Positions 52,197 through 60,671 of a DNA stretch of 61,823 nucleotides are shown here, one piece after another. The first letter of the stretch is position 1, and every line of letters begins with the position of its first letter. The stretch comes from Clostridiaceae bacterium (GTDB lineage: Bacteria > Bacillota > Clostridia > Clostridiales > Clostridiaceae): assembly GCA_014380625.1 (NCBI GenBank), contig JACMJL010000118.1, forward strand, positions 1 to 61,823, written 5' to 3'. The notes below the pieces were generated by a model that was not told the DNA's origin, did not search any database, and worked only from the letters and a program-made list of their open reading frames with translations. The position numbers and the translations under genes are program-made.

Positions 52197-52532
52197 TTGG
52201 AATTTGATAAGGAAGTTCTTAAGGGGTATATTGACTCAATGGTTTTGTCAGTGCTCTTCGATGAAGACTTATATGGGTATTTGATCGCTAAGAAAATTAA
52301 AGAAAAGTCAAAAGATAAATTTGAAATAAAGGAAGCAACATTGTACGTATCATTAAAAAGGTTAGAAAAAAGGGGATATCTCAAAGGGTATTGGAATGAC
52401 AATGAAGGAACAAGTGGAGGACGGAGAAGATATTATTCAATTACTGAAGACGGAAAGGTATGTTTTATAAAAAGTATTGGGGAATGGGATGTTCTAAAGA
52501 TAATTTTAGATGATTTTATGGGGGGAAAGTAA
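52197..52532 (+). CDS. PadR-family transcriptional regulator
   Basis: A 111-residue winged-helix regulator. The TTG at 52197 is chosen, eight bases after AAAGGAG; the frame is open upstream through the promoter, which excludes earlier starts. Marks are DLYGYLIAKKIKEKS, EATLYVSLKRLEKRGYL and the wing GGRRRYYSITEDGK. It overlaps no gene but is two bases from the HAAS-domain gene, the usual partner. Confidence 0.88.
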   Translation: MEFDKEVLKGYIDSMVLSVLFDEDLYGYLIAKKIKEKSKDKFEIKEATLYVSLKRLEKRGYLKGYWNDNEGTSGGRRRYYSITEDGKVCFIKSIGEWDVLKIILDDFMGGK

Positions 52533-52533
52533 T

Positions 52534-53331
52534 ATGAATAAGCTTGAAGAATATATAGAAAAAATATATAGAAATTTTGATGAAAAGGATGAAGAAACAA
52601 AAATACTCAAAGAGGAAATGAAGGCTCATTTATTTGAAGAAGCAGAAGAATTGAGAAACCATGGATTGACGGAGCAGGAAAGTATTAATAAGGTAATAGC
52701 AAATTTCGGAACTGAAAAAGCTGTTATATGTGAAATGCAGCTAATACTAAAAAGACAAAATAAGTTTTCTAAGGCACTTATAAGAGTTGCTCTAATTATA
52801 GTAATAGTTGCTAGTATATTTAAGTTTTTTGAAATAGGTGATGATTTTTTACATAGAAATGAAAACTCCTTAACAAATGATAAGAGAACCTCATTGTATA
52901 TCATCAATAATATAATAAGTAAAGTGGAAAATAAGGATCTCCTGGATGTAAATTTAAAGAATGAAGTCACTGTATTACTTGATGAATTTAATAATAAAAA
53001 TAATAATGGTCTATATTATTTAAAATTAGAAAAGGAAGACAATTTAAATATTGAGTATGAATATAAGCGAGATGTATCAGAAGATATGATTAAGGATGGG
53101 CACGGTAGTGAAAATATGTCAAATAAATGGAAAGTTTACTTTAATAGAACTGATAATCAGGCGAACTATGATTCTGAGAATGTTCAAGCTGTAATGAATA
53201 AAATAGTCAGTAGATTACCTTACAAGTTAGGTCTCCTGTCTAATTATCTATTCGTGATTTCAGGAGTATTGCTGTGTGTTTATTTTCTTAATAAGATTTA
53301 TGTTAAAAACTCATTTAGTAAAAGCTTTTGA
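52534..53331 (+). CDS. HAAS-domain membrane protein
   Basis: A 265-residue protein. The ATG at 52534 follows GGGGGAAAG. The N-terminal 75 residues form a HAAS-like helical domain (MNKLEEYIEKIYRNFDEKDE, LTEQESINKVIANFG) that is regularly encoded with PadR regulators. One membrane helix lies at about 85-103, an extracytoplasmic domain follows, and a second helix is near the C terminus. Its function is unknown; the pair may sense and respond to an envelope condition. Confidence 0.8.
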   Translation: MNKLEEYIEKIYRNFDEKDEETKILKEEMKAHLFEEAEELRNHGLTEQESINKVIANFGTEKAVICEMQLILKRQNKFSKALIRVALIIVIVASIFKFFEIGDDFLHRNENSLTNDKRTSLYIINNIISKVENKDLLDVNLKNEVTVLLDEFNNKNNNGLYYLKLEKEDNLNIEYEYKRDVSEDMIKDGHGSENMSNKWKVYFNRTDNQANYDSENVQAVMNKIVSRLPYKLGLLSNYLFVISGVLLCVYFLNKIYVKNSFSKSF

Positions 53332-53353
53332 AGATTTTTGCCTTCAAAAGCTT
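53322..53353. terminator. bidirectional terminator
   Basis: Perfect 12-base arms AAGCTTTTGAAG (53322-53333) and CTTCAAAAGCTT (53342-53353) overlap the stop codon of the HAAS gene and face the converging regulator gene. Confidence 0.85.
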
Positions 53354-53362
53354 GATTTTTAA

Positions 53363-54691
53363 TTATATTATTTTTATAAAATTACTTACTTTCATCTGTA
53401 CTGCATCTGCTTTCTTCAAGGATATAAAAGCATTTTCGAAATCCTGTCTATCAGAGTATACTTCTGCTAAGAACTTATATGCATTAGTGAGAAAACTGGA
53501 AGCATCAAAAAACTCCATTTTTTCTATACCATACTTAATTGCTTCCAAAGCTTCTGTATATCTCCCGAGTTTATTCAAAATCAATCCCTCATAAATCTTA
53601 CTTGACCACATAATAAGGTAATCCAATTTAACTTTAGTATAAGAAGGAAACTCAACCAGTTGAATATATTCATAAGCTTCCTGGTAATTTCCAAGAAGGT
53701 AATGGGCTTTAGCTTTCTGAAGATGATATAGGTATATTTTCTTTCCCATATATTTATACTGAAGTTCAATATGCTCAAGGGCCTTTTCAGGATCATTTTT
53801 TTCTATGGCTACCATAGACTGAGTTAGATGTATATTTGAGAGGGAAGCTTTATCCTCACTAAATTCTGCGAACTGATAAGCTTTCTTAATGGCGTTATCA
53901 AACTCTTCATAATTTCCCTTTAAATAATTTGCAGTTGCTTTTAATCTATACAATTCACCGGTTTTATAATACATATTTGATTGATTAGATATACTTAAAG
54001 CCTCATCTATAAGTTCAATAAGCTTATCACCCTCTACTATAGAAGATATAACTAGTATTTTATGAAAATAAAGTTCAATCTCAAAGGGAATATCTGAGTT
54101 AATTGATTTATTATATATTTCAAAGGTACGATTTATGATATTTAGACATTCTTCATATTTATATTCATCAAGAAATCTTCTGCTCAACTCCAGATAGGCT
54201 TTAGCAGCTTCTATGTGATGCTTATTATTAAGACACCATTCTATAGATAAATTAATGTATCTTTCACCTTCATCATAATTATTAATCTCTATTAAACTTT
54301 TCCCTAATTTGTAAGCAATATCTTCTAGCAATTTAGAAGGATTTTTTATGGATCCTTTGATCAATAAGTCTTCTAATAAATGCTGAGCCTGCTTGAATAG
54401 TGATTTCTCTATATTATCGTTAATAGTTTTTATAGTTTGTTCAAAATCTGCAGTCAAATTATCATAGGATGTCCTTGGATTATTCTCAATGTTTTTTTCT
54501 TCTAAGAAGTAAGCAATGGATTTATTTAGTCTATTTGCTATATATTGAAGTGTTTTCATTGAAGGATTTGATAGATTATTTTCAATCTGACTTAACATAC
54601 TTTTAGTTAGTTCTTCTCCTGCTAACTGGGATTGCGTCATTTTTAATTCTTTTCTAATTTCTTTAATTTTTCCGCCCACTTGCTCTAACAT
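53363..54691 (-). CDS. XRE-type regulator with TPR repeats
   Basis: A 442-residue regulator. Residues about 8-62 form a helix-turn-helix (LKMTQSQLAGEELTKSMLSQIE). The rest is helical with many TPR-like units (for example EKALEHIELQYKYMG and LLGNYQEAYEYIQLVE), the layout of peptide-sensing Rgg/PlcR/Rap-like proteins. It is divergent from an MFS exporter and probably controls it. No small peptide gene was recognised next to it. Confidence 0.87.
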   Translation of the reverse strand: MLEQVGGKIKEIRKELKMTQSQLAGEELTKSMLSQIENNLSNPSMKTLQYIANRLNKSIAYFLEEKNIENNPRTSYDNLTADFEQTIKTINDNIEKSLFKQAQHLLEDLLIKGSIKNPSKLLEDIAYKLGKSLIEINNYDEGERYINLSIEWCLNNKHHIEAAKAYLELSRRFLDEYKYEECLNIINRTFEIYNKSINSDIPFEIELYFHKILVISSIVEGDKLIELIDEALSISNQSNMYYKTGELYRLKATANYLKGNYEEFDNAIKKAYQFAEFSEDKASLSNIHLTQSMVAIEKNDPEKALEHIELQYKYMGKKIYLYHLQKAKAHYLLGNYQEAYEYIQLVEFPSYTKVKLDYLIMWSSKIYEGLILNKLGRYTEALEAIKYGIEKMEFFDASSFLTNAYKFLAEVYSDRQDFENAFISLKKADAVQMKVSNFIKII

Positions 54692-54733
54692 TTAATCACC
54701 TCTTAGTTTAAATTAATTTTTATCTCATTGTAC

Positions 54734-54770
54734 CTAAGTTAATTATAATACAATCATACTAAACTTTCAA
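54734..54770 (-). promoter_or_regulatory. promoter of the XRE-TPR regulator
   Basis: On the minus strand TTGAAA (54765-54770), a 17-base spacer and TATAAT (54742-54747). CTAAGTTAA (plus-strand reading, 54734-54742) lies at the expected start of transcription. Confidence 0.75.
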
Positions 54771-54814
54771 TGCGTACAAGTAATTAAAAAGTTTAATTAT
54801 ATTTAACATTTCTA

Positions 54815-54860
54815 TTGACTTTAATATGGGTTAAATTTACAATGGAACTAAGTTAACTTA
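54815..54860 (+). promoter_or_regulatory. promoter and operator of the MFS gene
   Basis: TTGACT (54815-54820), a 17-base spacer and TACAAT (54838-54843) form the promoter. Over the start lies CTAAGTTAA (54848-54856), part of the perfect palindrome TAAGTTAACTTA (54849-54860). The same nine bases sit at the start of the divergent regulator, which points to one shared repressor or activator. Confidence 0.75.
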
Positions 54861-54886
54861 TACTGAATTTATTGGAGGAATATTAA

Positions 54887-56176
54887 ATGGAAATAACAAC
54901 TGCATTAGAAAATAAGAACATTTTAAAAATGGAAAATAGAAATATTATGTTCTGCTTAAGCTCAAAGATAATATCACTGCTGGGTACAAACATTTTTAAC
55001 TTTGCTTTATCGCTCTATATTTTAAAGATTACAGGATCCGGAAGCTTCTTTGCATTAAATGTATTAGTTGGTATGCTTCCTAGAGTAGTACTGGGACCCT
55101 TTGCGGGAATAATTGCTGACAGGTTTGATAGAAAGAAATTAACCATTTCCTTAGATATATTTAGTGCTGTAGTAGTGTTAGGACTATTTTGTGTATCGTC
55201 ACTTTTTGGACTTAGTATAGCTATTATATACGCAACCTCCACACTATTATCCACAATAAGTGTATTCTATGATACTACTTTAAGTGCAGCAACCACCGAT
55301 CTAGTTCGAGATGAAAAATTAATAAAAATCAATTCCTTTATGGGGATAGCATCATCACTTTCAGGAATCTTTGCTCCCATACTGGCAGGATTAATTTATG
55401 GGTTTGTACCAATAAGTTTATTTCTCTTAGTTAATTCCTTATCCTTTATACTCTCGGCCATATTGGAAGTTTTTATAAATTTTAAATTAAATAGATATGA
55501 TAAAACTACTAAGGATGAGTCCGAAACCAATAGCACCTTTTTTTCAGATTTTAAGGAAGTTATTAATTTTATTAAGGGGCAACCCCCACTAAGGGCTCTG
55601 TTTAAATATTCCCTAATAACCAACTTTTTTATAACAGCATCTATGGCAGTTATATATCCTTATATTATTAACAATACTTTGAAAATGGCTCCTTCACAAT
55701 TTGGCATTATAGAAGCTTTTTTCTCAGTTGGAATTCTTGGCACATCCATATATGTAGGAACTCGAAAAGAGAAACAGGATAAAACTAAGGAAATATGTTT
55801 AGGAGTAGCGATTATGGGCTTAGTATTAATACTTATAGGGCTTCCAACTCTTCTCATTGATTCTTTAAGGAACAATGCCGTACTTTCTATTTATTTCATG
55901 ATATTATTGTTTACCCTAGGCGTGGGTTTAGTTATTGTGAATACTCCAATAATGGTAAGCATCCAAAGGTTAACCCCACAGAACCTTATGGGCAGGATAA
56001 TGGGAGTTTTTGGGACTTTATGCTCTGGTATAGCACCCTTAAGCATTATAATATCTGGTTTAATTATAGATTCAGTGCACCCATTTTTACTATTATTTAT
56101 ATCCGGTTCTGTTATCCTGGCAACAGCAGTGTTAATCAAAAGGGACAAGGATATTTTGCCAATGATCATTTCCTAA
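54887..56176 (+). CDS. MFS transporter (DHA3-type exporter)
   Basis: A 429-residue major facilitator with about 12 helices. Marks of the macrolide/multidrug DHA3 group are GPFAGIIADRFDRKK in the loop between helices 2 and 3 and LMGRIMGVFGTLCSGIAPL in the second half. It probably exports a hydrophobic compound, perhaps one sensed by the divergent XRE-TPR regulator. GGAGG precedes the ATG. Confidence 0.9.
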   Translation: MEITTALENKNILKMENRNIMFCLSSKIISLLGTNIFNFALSLYILKITGSGSFFALNVLVGMLPRVVLGPFAGIIADRFDRKKLTISLDIFSAVVVLGLFCVSSLFGLSIAIIYATSTLLSTISVFYDTTLSAATTDLVRDEKLIKINSFMGIASSLSGIFAPILAGLIYGFVPISLFLLVNSLSFILSAILEVFINFKLNRYDKTTKDESETNSTFFSDFKEVINFIKGQPPLRALFKYSLITNFFITASMAVIYPYIINNTLKMAPSQFGIIEAFFSVGILGTSIYVGTRKEKQDKTKEICLGVAIMGLVLILIGLPTLLIDSLRNNAVLSIYFMILLFTLGVGLVIVNTPIMVSIQRLTPQNLMGRIMGVFGTLCSGIAPLSIIISGLIIDSVHPFLLLFISGSVILATAVLIKRDKDILPMIIS

Positions 56177-56257
56177 AAATATGGGAATTATTAATATTAC
56201 AAACTCATCGCTATATACAGTATAACTTTTCTATTCTTCATGGCTCTCGCCTCCATA

Positions 56258-57514
56258 TTATATCTTTCCTATACGAGGGATTTCAACTGTGAAGGTAGTG
56301 TTTTCATTTAAAGTACTTTCAACAGATATTTTACCATAATGCTGCTCCACTATAGCTTTGGCTATAGAAAGTCCTAAGCCATAGCCACCGTTATTCTTTG
56401 AACGAGATTTATCAGCCCGATAAAATCTATGGAAGATTTTATCTATATATTCTTCAGGTATTCCTTTACCAGTATTGGATATTGTCATAATTGCTTTATT
56501 ATTGTATTTTTTTAATACAAGAGAAATTTTACCCTTAGGGTCTGTATACTTTAAGGCATTATCTAATAATATCATTATCACCTGTTTAATTTGTTCGCTG
56601 TTTCCATGGCTTTTAACATTAGGCTCAATGTTATAATCAAGTAAAATATTGTTTTCAAAAATCGAGGCTTCCATTGTTAAAATAACATTTTCTATAGTTT
56701 CGCTTAAATCAAAATCAGTAGAAATTAGCTTTATATCTGAGTGATCTACTTGAGCAAGATATAGCAAATCATTAGTTAGTTTAGTCATTCTCTCAACTTC
56801 AGATTTTATATAATGAATCCACTTTGATTGATTGTTTATAGTGTCATCACCATAAGCTAAAAGAGCATCAGTATTTGTGTTTATAACAGCCAGTGGTGTT
56901 TTTAACTCGTGAGAGGCATCTGCAATAAACTGCTTTTGTCTGTCAAAGGTTTCTTTAATAGGTTTTATAGATTTGTTGGCAAAGAATTTACTTATAAAGA
57001 AGATTACAATAAGTGTAACAAGAGCAACTGCTAAAAAGGTATAAATCAGGGTTGTTAGGTAAGAGTGACCTGAGGTTATATCCAAAAACGCTAATTTATA
57101 TCCGGAGCCGCCGAGAGCTGGGCTAATAATAAATTCCCAATAGGTATCCTCCAGCTTGAACCTGCCCCTGTTTGAACCTTTAGCAAGGGCCTTCTCTTTT
57201 GCACTTTCATAAAAGGTTTCATCCATAGTAAATAAAGAGAAATAATCTGTTAGTTCATTATTAGTATTAATTGTTATGTTAAAAGAAACAGAACGTTCTA
57301 CAGTGGGACCTTGATTATTATTACCTGGCTTAGAGCCTTTTTGACCATTATCTGGTTTTCTGTTAAACTCTGACAATCTATTCATTTCCATATTTATGTC
57401 TTTACGAACATTATTATAGGTTATGAGGTATATGCTAGTAAAAGAAATTATCATCATAATTGAAATGATAATTAAATTTAGGATTAGAAATCTATTTCTA
57501 AGTTGTTTAAACAT
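56258..57514 (-). CDS. two-component sensor histidine kinase
   Basis: A 418-residue membrane kinase. Helices at about 8-30 and 152-175 flank an extracytoplasmic sensor of about 120 residues that includes a Gly/Asn/Lys-rich stretch (DNGQKGSKPGNNNQ). The phosphorylated His is in DASHELKTPLA. The ATP site shows LLDNALKYTD (N box), SNTGKGIP (G1) and GGYGLGLSIAKAI (G2). It is encoded 33 bases after its response regulator and is the terminal gene of that operon. Confidence 0.93.
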   Translation of the reverse strand: MFKQLRNRFLILNLIIISIMMIISFTSIYLITYNNVRKDINMEMNRLSEFNRKPDNGQKGSKPGNNNQGPTVERSVSFNITINTNNELTDYFSLFTMDETFYESAKEKALAKGSNRGRFKLEDTYWEFIISPALGGSGYKLAFLDITSGHSYLTTLIYTFLAVALVTLIVIFFISKFFANKSIKPIKETFDRQKQFIADASHELKTPLAVINTNTDALLAYGDDTINNQSKWIHYIKSEVERMTKLTNDLLYLAQVDHSDIKLISTDFDLSETIENVILTMEASIFENNILLDYNIEPNVKSHGNSEQIKQVIMILLDNALKYTDPKGKISLVLKKYNNKAIMTISNTGKGIPEEYIDKIFHRFYRADKSRSKNNGGYGLGLSIAKAIVEQHYGKISVESTLNENTTFTVEIPRIGKI

Positions 57515-57547
57515 AATGTACTCCCTTCAAATATTATAGAATTTAGG

Positions 57548-58222
57548 TTAGTTTGATTCTAAAATATAGCCAACTCCTCTAACCGTATTTATAGTAACAC
57601 TGGAATTTAAATAAATAAGTTTCTTTCTTAGAAAAGAGATATAAACTTCCACGTGATTATGCTCAACCTCAGAGTCGAAGCCCCACACCTTTTCAATTAT
57701 AAGCTCTTTTGAGGAAGCTAAATTTTTTCTTGTAATTAGTAGTTCCAAAAGCTGAAATTCTTTTAATATCAGTTTAATCTCTTTTCTATCTTTAGTTAAT
57801 TTCAAGGTAGATATATTTAACAGCAAGTCTCCAAATTTCAAGGAGTTGTCTTGCAGTAACTCACCTTTTCGTCTTGATATAGCTCTTATCCTAGCAAGTA
57901 ATTCTTCACTGGCAAAAGGTTTTGCTAGGTAATCGTCAGCCCCACTGTCAAGGCCTTGAACCTTATCAGAAATTTCTCCTCTTGCAGTAAGTAACATTAC
58001 TGGAGTAGAGATTCCTTCCTTTCTAACCTTTTTAAGAATACTTATGCCATCCATTTTAGGGAGCATAATATCTAAAATAATTAAATCATAGATATCACTT
58101 AAGGCATTATCTAGGCCACTCTCTCCATCATTAACAGTATCCACAGTATAATTGTTTTTTCTTAATATTTGTGTTAAAGCTTCAGCTAAAGGAAGCTCAT
58201 CTTCTACTATCAAAATCCTCAT
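57548..58222 (-). CDS. OmpR-family response regulator
   Basis: A 224-residue regulator with a receiver domain (phospho-Asp in LIILDIMLPKMDG, Lys in LAKPFASEELLAR) and a C-terminal winged helix (NHVEVYISFLRKKL). It is divergent from the VTC/DUF4956 operon. A PhoB/OmpR-like direct repeat ahead of that operon is its likely target. Confidence 0.94.
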   Translation of the reverse strand: MRILIVEDELPLAEALTQILRKNNYTVDTVNDGESGLDNALSDIYDLIILDIMLPKMDGISILKKVRKEGISTPVMLLTARGEISDKVQGLDSGADDYLAKPFASEELLARIRAISRRKGELLQDNSLKFGDLLLNISTLKLTKDRKEIKLILKEFQLLELLITRKNLASSKELIIEKVWGFDSEVEHNHVEVYISFLRKKLIYLNSSVTINTVRGVGYILESN

Positions 58223-58321
58223 TTTATCTTCTCCTTGTCTTTGGAATATCTTTATCTAATTATATCATAGGAAACCTTTAATAAAGCTTAAATGCAAGTT
58301 CCCCTAAAGCATTGAAAAATA

Positions 58322-58354
58322 TTTAAGGTTTCTTTAAGGTTAGACTATTAAAAT
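58322..58354 (+). promoter_or_regulatory. direct-repeat activator site and -10 of the VTC operon
   Basis: TTTAAGGTT occurs at 58322-58330 and 58333-58341, an 11-base period typical of OmpR/PhoB dimers. TAAAAT at 58349-58354 is a possible -10 box, and no -35 hexamer is seen, which fits activation by the bound regulator. A related AAACCTTTAA on the other side (near 58271) could serve the divergent regulator. Confidence 0.6.
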
Positions 58355-58402
58355 AAAGCTGGAACATTAAAACTTTTTAAAGTTAGGGGAAGGAGAATAT
58401 AA

Positions 58403-59200
58403 ATGGCTATAGAGGTTTTTAATAGAAATGAATGTAAGTTTTTAATTGATAAGGAGGTATATGAAGCGTTAAATATAAAGCTTCTGCAATATATGGAGAT
58501 GGATAATTACAATAAAATTAATGATTTTTATACCATAAGCAATATTTACTATGATACCAATGACAATTATTTAATAAGAAACTCCTTATCCAAACCGACC
58601 TATAAAGAAAAGCTTCGCCTAAGGTCTTATGGAGTTCCTGGCGTAGATGATAAAGTATATTTAGAAATTAAGAAAAAGTTCAAGGGTCTTGTTAATAAGA
58701 GAAGGACATCCCTTGAATTAAGAGAGGCTTATGAATTTTTAAGTGCAGGTGAAAAACCTGAGCTTAAAAGCTATATGAATAAACAAGTTATTAATGAAAT
58801 TGATTATATTTTAAAGGTTTATAAACTTGAACCAAAGTTGTATCTTGCTTATGACAGGAAAGCTATGTTTTCTAAAGATAATAAAGAATTAAGAATAACC
58901 TTTGACACAAATGTTCGAACAAGAAGATACGATTTAAAACTAGAAGCAGGAGATTATGGAGATCCTCTCTTGGAGAATGGCAAATGGCTTATGGAAGTTA
59001 AGGCTGAAAAAAACATCCCTCTTTGGTTGTCAAAACTTCTATCAGAATACAAAACTTATAAAACCAACTTTTCAAAGTATGGTAAAGAATATGAAAAAGT
59101 TCTTATGCAAAATAAAAATTTAAAAGGAGAGATGAAGGAATGTTCGACTCAATATTCAGCTCAATATCTAACACAGCAGCTAGCACTCCAATTTCTTTAA
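58403..59200 (+). CDS. VTC-domain (polyphosphate polymerase-like) protein
   Basis: A 265-residue member of the triphosphate-tunnel superfamily. It opens FNRNECKFLIDKEVY with the R-E-K core, followed by YYDTNDNYLIRNSL, KLRLRSYG and VYLEIKKKFKG, the basic/acidic strands lining the tunnel; YLAYDRKA and WLMEVKAEKNIP follow. The family includes the yeast VTC4 polyphosphate polymerase. Whether bacterial members make polyphosphate is unproven. The last 20 codons overlap the next gene by 61 bases in another frame. Confidence 0.9.
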   Translation: MAIEVFNRNECKFLIDKEVYEALNIKLLQYMEMDNYNKINDFYTISNIYYDTNDNYLIRNSLSKPTYKEKLRLRSYGVPGVDDKVYLEIKKKFKGLVNKRRTSLELREAYEFLSAGEKPELKSYMNKQVINEIDYILKVYKLEPKLYLAYDRKAMFSKDNKELRITFDTNVRTRRYDLKLEAGDYGDPLLENGKWLMEVKAEKNIPLWLSKLLSEYKTYKTNFSKYGKEYEKVLMQNKNLKGEMKECSTQYSAQYLTQQLALQFL

Positions 59201-59835
59201 TGGATTCTATTTTAACAATACTTATATCCTTTATATTAGGAGCAGCAATTAGTATTACCTATATGAAAACCTCAAATAAAGGAGGATACTCACAAAATTT
59301 TTCTTTAACACTGATTATAATACCAACAGTAATAGCTATTATAGTACTTTTAATAGGTAGTAATATTGCAAGAGCCTTTAGCTTAGCAGGAGCCTTTTCA
59401 ATAATTAAATTTAGAAGCGCACCAGGAGATCCAAAGGATATAGCTTTTGTACTCTTTACCATGGCAGCAGGTCTAGCTTGTGGAGTCGGAGCCTATGCTT
59501 ATGCAGGTTTGTTTACAACTTTTCTTTGTGTGCTAATGTACATCCTTAGTGTTATAAACTTTGGAGTAAGAAAGGTTACATATAAGCTTTTAAAGATTAC
59601 AATACCAGAAGATCTAGATTATGAAGGCGCCTTTGAGGATATATTTGTTTCATATACAACTAGACACGAATTAATAAAAGTAAAAACAACAGATTTAGGA
59701 AGTCTATTTCAACTTTTTTTCAATGTGACAATGGATAATAACAAAAGTCAAAAGGAATTTTTAGATGCTATAAGATGTAGAAATGGCAACTTAAATATTA
59801 CTTTGTCTATGGTTGAAGATGTAGCAGAGTATTAA
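59140..59835 (+). CDS. DUF4956 membrane protein
   Basis: A 231-residue protein with four or so helices in the first 140 residues and a soluble C-terminal domain. The phrase AFSLAGAFSIIKFRSAPGDPKDIAFVLFTMAAGLACG is split across helices 3-4 (about residues 83-120) and is the DUF4956 hallmark. The gene starts inside the VTC gene, so the two are made together. DUF4956 and VTC proteins occur side by side in many bacteria; their joint function is unknown. Confidence 0.9.
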   Translation: MFDSIFSSISNTAASTPISLMDSILTILISFILGAAISITYMKTSNKGGYSQNFSLTLIIIPTVIAIIVLLIGSNIARAFSLAGAFSIIKFRSAPGDPKDIAFVLFTMAAGLACGVGAYAYAGLFTTFLCVLMYILSVINFGVRKVTYKLLKITIPEDLDYEGAFEDIFVSYTTRHELIKVKTTDLGSLFQLFFNVTMDNNKSQKEFLDAIRCRNGNLNITLSMVEDVAEY

Positions 59836-59859
59836 TAAAATAATAGGAAGGTGTAATTT

Positions 59860-60657
59860 ATGGAAAGTAGCAAGGTTACAGCTTCAAAGGTATCTACTAA
59901 TGCTGAAAGTGACGATTGGAACTATAAAAGTGATAATATCCAAATAACTATTAAAGAAGAAACTAAGGGCTCTGGAAGCGATAAAATAACTTATTATGTT
60001 GCTGATGTTAAGTTAAAGAATTCTTCAAACTTAAGTTCTGCCTTTGCAAAAGATACTTTTGGACGGAATATTGTGGAGACAACTTCAAAGATAGCTGAGG
60101 AGAATGGTGCCATATTTGCTATAAATGGTGATTATTATGGATTTAGAAGTGATGGTATTTTAATTAGAAATGGGTCTTTATATAGAGATGAAGCGGTGAG
60201 AGCAGCTGCTGCCCTTTATAAGGATGGTACTATGGATACTTTTAATGAAAGCGATACATCTGGTTCTAAGCTCCTTGCTAGTGGAGTGATAGATACATTT
60301 TCTTTTGGACCTGTTTTAGTAAAGGATGGAGTTGCTGTGAAAGATTTTACTAAGGTTAAGGTAGATAAAAACATCGGCAATGGTTCTATCCAAAATTCGA
60401 ATCCACGTACAGGGATAGGGATGATTGAAGCTAATCATTATGTATTTATTGTAGTGGATGGCAGAAGTCAAAATTATAGCAAAGGTATGACGCTTAATGA
60501 ATTTGCTGAAGTATTTGCTGAGCTTGGTTGTAAGGAAGCCTATAACTTAGATGGTGGTGGATCTTCTACTATGTACTTTATGGGTAGAGTAGTAAATAAT
60601 CCCCTAGGAAAACAGGATGAAAGAAGTATAAGCGATATACTTTATATAAAGGAATAA
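59860..60657 (+). CDS. phosphodiester glycosidase (NAGPA) domain protein
   Basis: A 265-residue protein with the NAGPA domain found in the enzyme that uncovers mannose 6-phosphate. Key segments are AINGDYYGFRSDG, NPRTGIG, FIVVDGRSQNYSKGM and YNLDGGGSSTMYF. Bacterial relatives usually start with a signal peptide or membrane helix; none is visible here although the ATG has a good AGGAAGGTG site. It probably hydrolyses a glycosyl phosphodiester in a surface polymer or its precursor. Confidence 0.88.
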   Translation: MESSKVTASKVSTNAESDDWNYKSDNIQITIKEETKGSGSDKITYYVADVKLKNSSNLSSAFAKDTFGRNIVETTSKIAEENGAIFAINGDYYGFRSDGILIRNGSLYRDEAVRAAAALYKDGTMDTFNESDTSGSKLLASGVIDTFSFGPVLVKDGVAVKDFTKVKVDKNIGNGSIQNSNPRTGIGMIEANHYVFIVVDGRSQNYSKGMTLNEFAEVFAELGCKEAYNLDGGGSSTMYFMGRVVNNPLGKQDERSISDILYIKE

Positions 60658-60671
60658 GGGCGGTGAAATTT

